Part shown: positions 1 through 5,407 of the stretch, in pieces
Layout: the number at the start of each line of letters is the position of its first letter
Numbering within the stretch: position 1 is the first letter of the stretch
Assembly (NCBI GenBank): GCA_030618975.1
Contig: JAUXCH010000313.1
Span: forward strand, 1-6,228
Length of the DNA stretch: 6,228 nucleotides
Source of the DNA: Planctomycetia bacterium
GTDB taxonomy: Bacteria > Planctomycetota > PLA2 > JAEUHO01
Direction of reading: 5' to 3'
Program-made: the position numbers and the translations under genes
The notes under the pieces: model-generated
Database searches by the model: none
The model's input: the letters and a program-made list of their open reading frames with translations, nothing else
Told to the model about the DNA's origin: nothing

Positions 1-2231
1 AGGTTGTGACTGGCGGTGATCCCTCCCGTGATCTCCAACTCGACACCTTCTCCCAGGCTGGCTTCCCCAGTCAATCCGATGTTCACGGGAAACGAGAGTT
101 CGGCCAGCGTGGTCTCGTGCTCCTCGGAGTACTCGGGACGATCCATCAGCAGGAACAGGAAGCTGGTCTTCACGTTGCCTTCCAGCCTCGCCCCCAGGCC
201 GAGCTTGATGCCCAGTTCGGCCCCGAGTTCGGCATTGGCGCCGATGCCCGTCGAAAACGTGATCCGAGGCGACTTCAGAAGGCTGACGAAGGTGTCGTCG
301 ACCAGGTAGTCGATCTCATCGATCGCAACTTCGATGGCCGTACGCAACGGGTCCAGCGAGCCGGCTCGGCCAGCGTCCATGACACCGACCAGGATCGGTC
401 GCACGTAGTTCTCGTGGATCTCCATCGTCTCGAGCAGATCGGTGAGGGGCATCTCGGAGAATCCGACGCGCATGATGGGGGCGACGGCCATGCTCTGCAG
501 GGAGAACTTGATGCCGTCGGTGACGCCAAGCGAGAGAGCGCTCCAGTCGAAGTCGGTCTGGGCATCGTAGCCGGCGAACATCAGGTGGGCCGAGGCCTCG
601 ACGGCCGCCCCCACGGCTCGACCGACGGCCTCCGTGTCGTTCTGTAGCGTGTCCGACAGTTCGCCGATGGGGAGATCGACGCTGTACGTGATCAGCGGGA
701 TGTTGGTCTCACGCTCGCCTGCACCCTGGTCGCTTTCACCCAGGAGGGACACCTCGAACTCGGCCTCCATCTCGATCTCGGTGGTCAACGCCAGCAGGCC
801 GTCGAGGACGTCCTTTCCCAACTCTGTCGAAGCCGTGTGAAGTTCATCGAGAGCGGCATCCATCTCGGACGCGGGGGCACCCTCGAAATGGCCCTTGGAG
901 ATCCGTTGGATCACGTCGCTCAAGGTGATGCCGAAGTCCAGCAGGTTCTCCAGGTGGTCGGCCGAGAGTCGAACCAGCGCCTGCAGTGGGACACGGGTCG
1001 TAAGACCGGCCCCTGCGGAGATCGCCGCGATGCCGGAGTCCCAGATGCCGATTCCGAGCTGACCGCTGACGCCCGCGTTCAGGCTGACTTCGCCGAGGTC
1101 GTCGGGGTCGACGCTGTCGGGATCCTGCAGGTACACGAGTCCGGCCCGCAGGACGTCTGCCGCGATCGCCAGGACGTCCTCCGTGTCCTCGAACGGCTCC
1201 TGCCGCAGAGCCTCCGCCTCCATCTCGTCGATGACGCCCAGGATGATCTCGGCGGCCCGGGCCGGCTTGACCTTGACGTTCAGGGTGAGGGCGGCGCCAA
1301 GCTCGGCCATGAGCTTCGCGCGCACCCCACCCTTCAAGCCGACGGAGATCGTGGCGTCCAGTTCCAGCGTTGCGGGATCGGCGCTCGCGAAGCGAAGCTT
1401 CGTCCACTGGTCGTGGATCTTCACGTAGGTCACGGCTTCGATGCCAGGCGTGAGGTCGATCAAGGGCTCCCGCAGTCCGGGTGCGAGGACCTTTCGCATG
1501 TGCAGATGGCTGTATGCCATGGCAATGTCGGCAAACAGGGCCAGCGCCCCGCTCGGGTTGGCCATGCGTGGTTGTGTCATGTTGGCCAGAGGATCGGCGT
1601 TGCTGATACCCGTCGTGAGGCGGGCGCCGAACGGGCCGATCACCGTCGCGTAGACGGACACCTCCAAGCCGCTACGAACGACTCGTACCCAGCCGGTCGG
1701 CAGGGTGATGCGGAAGTCGTCGTCGGCGAAGAGCGGGGAGTCCAGGATGTCGGTGAGAAGCTCACGAGCTGCCGGCCCAACGATCGCCTCCAGGATCTCC
1801 GCTGCGACTGCTGCGTTTTGCAGCGCGGCCTCAATGGCCTCTTCCACGTTCCCGTTGAAGGGATCTTCCAGCTCGCCGATCAGTGGAACACGCCCCTGCT
1901 CGAGTTCCGACCAGGCATCCTTCGCGGCCTGTGCCGCTGCCTTCAGTCCGCTGCTGTTCAGCAGCGGATCCAGGAAGTCCGTCATGGCTTCGGTGACGAC
2001 GCCGAAGTTCCCCAACTCATCGATGGGCAGCTGCAGGCCGCCCAGAGGGTCGCCGGCCGCGGCGGGCGTGGGCTGCAGGGAAACGCCGAGAATCAGAAGG
2101 AAGAGAAGCGGGCGAATGAACCTGAGGCGAGATCGTCGCGATGACGATCGACTGTTCGCCGCGACTCGCTTCGGCGACTGTCGTGACCAGACACTTCTGT
2201 CTTCGACTCGGGATCTCGCCTCATGTCTCAT
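1..2231 (-). CDS. Large exported cysteine-free protein of unknown family, 3' end beyond the window
   Basis: This frame runs without a stop from an ATG at 2231 to the left edge, giving 743 complete codons. I do not recognise the family. The start has a GGAGA site 8 bases upstream. Residues 1-40 are strongly basic (a serine/arginine run at 27-40), 41-52 form a hydrophobic core (LLFLLILGV), and PTPAAA-GD at 54-61 is a good signal peptidase I site. The export signal is therefore convincing, though its n-region is unusually long. The mature part has no cysteine, is rich in Ala, Leu, Gly, Asp and Glu, and alternates helical stretches (about 80-165, 323-368, 452-485, 530-552, 595-655) with glycine-bearing beta-like stretches (about 290-322, 381-412, 486-500, 660-693, 712-743). 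This suggests a repeating surface, periplasmic or outer-membrane architecture, which is inference. Codon third positions are mostly G or C in this frame. It is transcribed away from the rest of the window. Coding status is very likely; function is unknown. Confidence 0.9.
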   Translation of the reverse strand, partial: MRHEARSRVEDRSVWSRQSPKRVAANSRSSSRRSRLRFIRPLLFLLILGVSLQPTPAAAGDPLGGLQLPIDELGNFGVVTEAMTDFLDPLLNSSGLKAAAQAAKDAWSELEQGRVPLIGELEDPFNGNVEEAIEAALQNAAVAAEILEAIVGPAARELLTDILDSPLFADDDFRITLPTGWVRVVRSGLEVSVYATVIGPFGARLTTGISNADPLANMTQPRMANPSGALALFADIAMAYSHLHMRKVLAPGLREPLIDLTPGIEAVTYVKIHDQWTKLRFASADPATLELDATISVGLKGGVRAKLMAELGAALTLNVKVKPARAAEIILGVIDEMEAEALRQEPFEDTEDVLAIAADVLRAGLVYLQDPDSVDPDDLGEVSLNAGVSGQLGIGIWDSGIAAISAGAGLTTRVPLQALVRLSADHLENLLDFGITLSDVIQRISKGHFEGAPASEMDAALDELHTASTELGKDVLDGLLALTTEIEMEAEFEVSLLGESDQGAGERETNIPLITYSVDLPIGELSDTLQNDTEAVGRAVGAAVEASAHLMFAGYDAQTDFDWSALSLGVTDGIKFSLQSMAVAPIMRVGFSEMPLTDLLETMEIHENYVRPILVGVMDAGRAGSLDPLRTAIEVAIDEIDYLVDDTFVSLLKSPRITFSTGIGANAELGAELGIKLGLGARLEGNVKTSFLFLLMDRPEYSEEHETTLAELSFPVNIGLTGEASLGEGVELEITGGITASHN

Positions 2232-2910
2232 CTTGACCGTCTCCGTTGACTGCCGATGCAGGACGCCGTATTGCCCGAACCACGGTGGAACCACGTCGCG
2301 CGGCCTCGTGTGCACGCGAGTCGGATGGGACGAGGCGCGGCTTGGACTGGCGCGCCAGACGGCGACTGCGCAGCCATCGCGGCCGGTCCCTTGGAACGAA
2401 CCGCTGCGACCAGCCTTAGGGGTCGTCGACACGACACCTGTCCCACCTTCCATCGAACGAAGCACGCACCCTACAGGCCTTACGGCCCCGGCACAAGGCC
2501 CTGGTCGCGCTCACGCGCAAGCCGGCCGGAGGGCTCCCGGAGCGTGATCCACGCCGGATCCAACGTCGTGAAGTGCAGCCCGGGGATGGAGTAGCGCGCA
2601 CACGGGCTCCCCCCTTCGCTCAGGGGGTCATGGCCTTGGGGCCGTAGGCGATTGGGCGGGACAGGGCCATCCACCCAGGTTGCCGAGGGGCAGAAGGGGG
2701 CCCGAGGGGGCCGTTGGGCGGCATCGGGACGAGGTGCGCGCAGACCCACGGCGACAACCTGTGTTTCGTCGTCCGACCCTGAAGCGCAGTGGCGGATCGG
2801 GCGAGGAGCCCGGCCGCCGGGAGTGGACGAAGCGGGGTCACTGCCCCATCTCCTCGCGACCACCTCTCACAGTCCCGGGCGCACCGTGTCGAAGCCGCGG
2901 AGGGGCGGAG
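2232..2910. other. Intergenic stretch without a supported gene
   Basis: About 680 bases separate the start of the exported-protein gene from the carbonic anhydrase remnant. Open frames exist on both strands, but none has a Shine-Dalgarno site with a sensible start, a recognisable domain or consistent codon bias. The promoter of the minus-strand gene at 2231 should lie at the left end, but I find no convincing -35/-10 pair. Two short minus-strand patches have coding-like third positions in different frames (roughly 2630-2680 and 2480-2610) and could be debris of a lost gene. A weak CCCCC/GGGGG inverted repeat sits near 2610-2628. No tRNA T-loop or known RNA structure is visible. Confidence 0.5.
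2240..2244 (-). promoter_or_regulatory. Ribosome binding site of the large exported protein
   Basis: On the minus strand GGAGA lies 8 bases before the ATG at 2231. It decides the start: no other ATG, GTG or TTG occurs in frame between this ATG and the hydrophobic core of the signal peptide, so the long basic n-region appears to be translated. Confidence 0.7.
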
Positions 2911-3314
2911 GTCGGTGCGTGGTCGGTCGTGGCCGAGGGCGCCGTGGTGTGCCAGCGGCTCGGATCCCCGAACGCGCCATCGCCGTGGGCGTTCCGGCAC
3001 GCGTCATCGACAAGCGGGTGGACGACGCGTACGTCGCGGACTGGACGTGCTTCAAGGCGATCTACGTGAGCCTCGCCGAGCGGTACGCGACGGGACTCGG
3101 TCCCGACCTCTCGACCGGTGTGACGAAGTGCGTCGCCCCGCCACGCCTGCTTCCCGTCGACGTCTTCACCTTCCTCGACCTCACCGGGATCCGGGACCTC
3201 TGGCCGGCCCTCGAACCCCACGTGGGACGGACACGTGCATTCTGGATCTGGATCCTCGACGCGTGGGACGTCGTGGACGACGGCTGGTGGACACCGCGCA
3301 CGAGATCCGCGTGA
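2911..3314 (+). pseudogene. Frameshifted C-terminal remnant of a gamma-class carbonic anhydrase-like hexapeptide protein
   Basis: From 2911 one frame reads VGAWSVVAEGAVVCQR, and from 2961 another reads RIPERAIAVGVPARVIDK followed by WTCFKAIYVSLAERYATGLG. Joined, these match from memory the end of gamma-class carbonic anhydrase family proteins: last left-handed beta-helix coil, the IPxxxIAVGVPAKVI turn, then the C-terminal helix with IYVDLAxRY. Moving from one frame to the other needs one lost base near 2956-2961. The upstream beta-helix coils and the zinc-binding histidines are absent, so a working enzyme is not encoded. After the helix the same frame continues for about 67 codons with strong G/C third positions (DVFTFLDLTGIRDLW, FWIWILDAWDVVDDGWW) to a TGA at 3312-3314; I do not recognise this part and it is not normal for the family. 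A sequencing error could explain the frameshift but not the missing N-terminal part. Confidence 0.55.
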
Positions 3315-3414
3315 ACGAACTCGGTGCGCTACTCGGACGATCCGAGCTCCGTGACCTGGTCGATTCTCCGGGAACTCCTCGAACGAGGCGGCGACCTCGA
3401 GGTCCGGACACGAA

Positions 3415-3467
3415 GAGAGCCCGGAAGATGGGATGCCTGGGAAGGCACGTCCATCCGCCGGGCTCTC
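3415..3467. terminator. Long interrupted hairpin, probable terminator between convergent units
   Basis: GAGAGCCCGG at 3415-3424 pairs perfectly with CCGGGCTCTC at 3458-3467. Inside, 3427-3432 pairs with 3450-3455 (one G-T pair) and TGCC at 3434-3437 pairs with GGCA at 3444-3447, leaving a 6-base loop. It lies 26 bases past the stop of the minus-strand ferritin-like gene. On that strand the stem ends in CTCTC followed by TTCG, only mildly T-rich, so factor-independent termination is plausible rather than proven. It could also stop transcription of the plus-strand remnant. Confidence 0.6.
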
Positions 3468-3478
3468 GCTCGGTCGGG

Positions 3479-3497
3479 TGTAGGCCACGGGCCTACA
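3479..3497. repeat. Perfect 8-bp inverted repeat overlapping a stop codon
   Basis: TGTAGGCC at 3479-3486 and GGCCTACA at 3490-3497 flank a 3-base loop. The TAG stop of the minus-strand ferritin-like gene (3495-3493) is inside the stem. With the larger hairpin just downstream it makes a tandem stem-loop 3' end, which may protect the transcript end or help termination (inference). Confidence 0.6.
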
Positions 3498-4092
3498 TGT
3501 AGTTGATGAACCAGTGGCGGGGACCGGTCTCGCTCTCGGCCTCGCGGCGCCACGGGGGCACGACGCCCTCGAACATCGCGGCGACCCACGGCACGTCGAC
3601 GGGGGCGAGCTTGCGACCCGGGGTGAGGTGCATCGGACGGTCGCGGATGTCGGCGAGGAGGTGACCGAGGATGTCGAGGTGGAACGAGTGGTCGCCCGCG
3701 AGGACCCCCATGAACTTGCGCAGGTAGCGGTCCTCGACCTGGTCGGTGCCGCGGCGATGGAAGATGATGGCGCGCTCGGCGGCACGGAACGCCTCGTCGA
3801 AGGCGGCGTACAGCGAGACGGGGTTCAGGATCGGCGGGCCCTCGGCCGCGCGGGGGCGACGGCGCCGGCCGGACTGACGAACGAGGTTCCGTCCACCGTC
3901 ACGGTCGCGGAGGTGACGCGACAGGATGCGCGCGTGGTCACGGACCTCGGCCGCGTACTCCTCGAAGAGGCGACGAATCGGACCGTAGGTGAAGGCGCGC
4001 CCGACTCTCAGGTAGCGGGCCTCTACGTTCTGCTCGATCAGCATGCCGGTCTGGATGATCCGGCTGGTGCGATCCTGGGTGGGGGTGATCAT
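3493..4092 (-). CDS. Ferritin/rubrerythrin-like four-helix protein, 199 aa, altered ligand motifs
   Basis: The ATG at 4092 is preceded by AGGAG with 6 bases of spacing. The frame stays open to 4245, but that part is proline-rich with no start signal, so I use 4092. The protein appears to have four helices: A about 9-33 (IIQTGMLIEQNVEARYLRV, with E20 and E24), B about 38-62 (EEYAAEVRDHARIL, H53), C about 93-112 (FDEAFRAAERA, E100 and E106) and D about 118-149 (GVLAGDHSFHLDIL, H135 and H138). Order and spacing resemble ferritin-like di-iron proteins such as rubrerythrin, which carry ExxH in helices B and D. Here helix B has valine at the expected Glu (E49 is one residue off), and helix D has HxxH. 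Residues 63-88 form an arginine-rich linker, and a roughly 50-residue tail ends PRHWFINYM. No signal peptide or rubredoxin cysteines are seen, so it is probably cytoplasmic. Metal binding is uncertain; a DinB-like bundle is an alternative. Confidence 0.8.
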   Translation of the reverse strand: MITPTQDRTSRIIQTGMLIEQNVEARYLRVGRAFTYGPIRRLFEEYAAEVRDHARILSRHLRDRDGGRNLVRQSGRRRRPRAAEGPPILNPVSLYAAFDEAFRAAERAIIFHRRGTDQVEDRYLRKFMGVLAGDHSFHLDILGHLLADIRDRPMHLTPGRKLAPVDVPWVAAMFEGVVPPWRREAESETGPRHWFINYM

Positions 4093-4098
4093 CGGCAA

Positions 4099-4103
4099 CT
4101 CCT
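4099..4103 (-). promoter_or_regulatory. Ribosome binding site of the ferritin-like gene
   Basis: On the minus strand AGGAG lies 6 bases before the ATG at 4092. It settles the start in favour of the 199-residue form over the 250-residue form starting at 4245. Confidence 0.75.
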
Positions 4104-4395
4104 GGGAGGCTTGGGGCGGCGGCCTGGGGGGGAAAGCGGCTCTTTGCCCCGACTCGGGAGATTCCTCGGTACCTGGGTGGAATGGACGGGGAACGGGACA
4201 GCGGGCAGTTCCGGGTCCGGGGAATCCTGACTCTTGAAAACACACTTGGGGCGCCTGCTCGACGCAGAGCCCGGCACAATGTCGAGCGTCGGATCGACTC
4301 CGAGTGGCTGGGGACCACCCCCTTCCGGGGCCTTTCCTAGCTCGATTCGGCGCATGTTATTCGGCACCCCAGGCCCGGCGCAATACCCTTGTTCT

Positions 4396-4423
4396 GGAAA
4401 ACCGACCGATCGGTCGGTTTTCC
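4396..4423. promoter_or_regulatory. Perfect 28-bp palindrome, candidate repressor operator
   Basis: All 28 bases are self-complementary around a GATC centre at 4408-4411; each arm reads GGAAAACCGACC inward and the inner core is ACCGACCGATCGGTCGGT. It ends one base before a GGAGG and 21 bases before the methyltransferase ATG. Cores of the ACCGACC..GGTCGGT type are typical of operators bound by dimeric TetR-family repressors, so an operator overlapping the transcription start or leader is the first guess. As RNA it would form a GC-rich hairpin followed by TTTT, so an intrinsic terminator or attenuator is the alternative; with A on one side and T on the other it could even work both ways. No regulator gene is in the window. 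Confidence 0.65.
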
Positions 4424-4424
4424 T

Positions 4425-4429
4425 GGAGG
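4425..4429 (+). promoter_or_regulatory. Possible but distant ribosome binding site of the methyltransferase gene
   Basis: GGAGG is the only strong Shine-Dalgarno match before the ATG at 4445, but the 15-base gap is longer than usual. It directly follows the palindrome, so a hairpin in the leader could affect its use. Confidence 0.35.
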
Positions 4430-4444
4430 TTTCCTCACTTTTCC

Positions 4445-5377
4445 ATGTGGACGCAAATCGTCCCCATTCTCGCCTGCGGCGACTGTGGCGGCTCCCTGAG
4501 CCGGAACGGGAGCGAGGGCCTGCTCTGCAACGCCTGCGGGCGGGCCTTCGAGGTCGTCCGCGGGATTCCCAGGCTGCTTCCCCGGGCTCCGCATCCGGCC
4601 CGCGCAGAGCGCACGGTGAAGGCCTTCGAGCGCCAGTGGCGTGCCTACGGACGGCTGGCGCGCCTGTTCGGCAAGGACCGGGAGGCGATGGCCGCGAACC
4701 TGACGGGGCCGCGGCTGAGCCGCCGGATCGACGGGGCGTGGTACCGCGGCCGGCGCGTCCTCGACGCGGGTTGCGGGCACGGGCGCTACCTGGACGCCTT
4801 CTCGGCGTTGGGGGCGGAGGTCGTGGGGGTCGACGCCGGCAACGGTCCGGAGGAGGCGGGCGTGCCCGTGGACCGGGAGGACCTCGCGGTGGTCCAGGGC
4901 AGCGTGCTGAGGCTGCCCTTCCGGGACGCCTCGTTCGACCTCGTGTTCTGCGACGGCGTGATCCACCACACGCCGGATCCGGCGCGCGCCTACGCCGAGC
5001 TCGCGCGGGTGGTCCGGCCCGGCGGGGCGGTCTACGTGTGGGTCTATCCGCGGGAGGGGGCTCTCCGCGAGGCGGTGTTCGGCACCGCCCGGGCCGTGAC
5101 GACGCGCCTGCCCGGCCCGGTCGTGCGCGGGCTGTCGTTCGCGCTGGCGCCCCTGACCCTCGGGGTGCGGTCCTACAGCGGCACCCGGTTCGGCCGGGCG
5201 ACCTGGGCCGAGTGCGCGCAGGTCGTGCACGACTGGCTCGCGCCGCCGATCCAGAGCCACCACACGTACGCGGAGGTGGCCGGATGGGCGGCGGCCGCGG
5301 GCCTGACGCGCATGGAGCGGCTGCCGATCCCGACCGGTCTCACGGCCTGGAGACCAAAATCTCCGGAATTCGTGTAA
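4445..5377 (+). CDS. Class I SAM-dependent methyltransferase with N-terminal zinc ribbon, 310 aa
   Basis: It is predicted to transfer a methyl group from S-adenosylmethionine to an unknown substrate. Residues 11-31 hold CGDC and CNAC (C11, C14, C28, C31), a Trm112-like zinc ribbon often found ahead of such domains and followed here by the usual VVRGIPRLLP. The Rossmann domain shows motif I VLDAGCGHGRYL at 105-116, the ribose-binding acid in VVGVD (D130), LPFRDASFDLVFCDGVIHH at about 157-175, and LARVVRPGGAVYVWVYP at 186-202. A C-terminal half (about 203-310) with a small-residue hydrophobic stretch at 228-240 and the DWLAPPIQSHHTYAEVAGW segment completes a length normal for the family. These enzymes often sit in surface glycan, lipid or natural-product loci, but nothing here fixes the substrate. 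The ATG at 4445 was chosen because the ribbon starts right after it. It is probably cotranscribed with the TPR gene 30 bases downstream. Confidence 0.9.
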   Translation: MWTQIVPILACGDCGGSLSRNGSEGLLCNACGRAFEVVRGIPRLLPRAPHPARAERTVKAFERQWRAYGRLARLFGKDREAMAANLTGPRLSRRIDGAWYRGRRVLDAGCGHGRYLDAFSALGAEVVGVDAGNGPEEAGVPVDREDLAVVQGSVLRLPFRDASFDLVFCDGVIHHTPDPARAYAELARVVRPGGAVYVWVYPREGALREAVFGTARAVTTRLPGPVVRGLSFALAPLTLGVRSYSGTRFGRATWAECAQVVHDWLAPPIQSHHTYAEVAGWAAAAGLTRMERLPIPTGLTAWRPKSPEFV

Positions 5378-5407
5378 CCCCCAGGCCCTCCCGTGCGGTC
5401 CTGAAGC

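Larger units (their letters stand above)
4093..4444. other. Divergent intergenic region
   Basis: About 350 bases separate the divergent starts at 4092 (minus) and 4445 (plus). The region must hold both promoters. I see no clear consensus pair; a weak candidate for the plus strand is TTATTC at 4357-4362 with AATACC at 4382-4387, 19 bases apart. The clear element is the 28-bp palindrome at 4396-4423. An open plus frame from 4304 runs into the methyltransferase but has no initiation signal and crosses the palindrome, so it is treated as untranslated. Confidence 0.55.

Noticed and set aside
6..647. 213-codon open frame on the plus strand
   Set aside because: Also antisense to the exported-protein gene, with no start signal or recognisable motif.
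837..2144. 435-codon open frame on the plus strand
   Set aside because: It lies opposite the exported-protein gene, has no ribosome site or domain, and its composition (Gln, Arg, Gly, Val, His) is typical of an antisense shadow.
2232..2910. tRNA, riboswitch or CRISPR array in the largest gap
   Set aside because: No T-loop motif, cloverleaf, evenly spaced repeats or known aptamer core could be found on either strand.
3312..3314. In-frame TGA read as selenocysteine
   Set aside because: No SECIS-like stem-loop directly follows, the gene already carries a frameshift and lacks its N-terminal part, so decay is the simpler explanation.
2838..3785. 315-codon minus-strand open frame across the carbonic anhydrase remnant
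   Set aside because: It overlaps the ferritin-like gene in another frame, crosses both hairpins and has low-complexity composition.
3514..4230. 238-codon open frame on the plus strand
   Set aside because: It mirrors the ferritin-like gene, which has the ribosome site and a sensible helical protein.
4093..4245. N-terminal extension of the ferritin-like protein
   Set aside because: The extra 51 residues are Pro/Gly-rich with no family similarity, and the ATG at 4092 has a much better ribosome site.
4396..4423. Palindrome as insertion-sequence end or attachment site
   Set aside because: There is no transposase, no second copy and no target-site duplication in the window.
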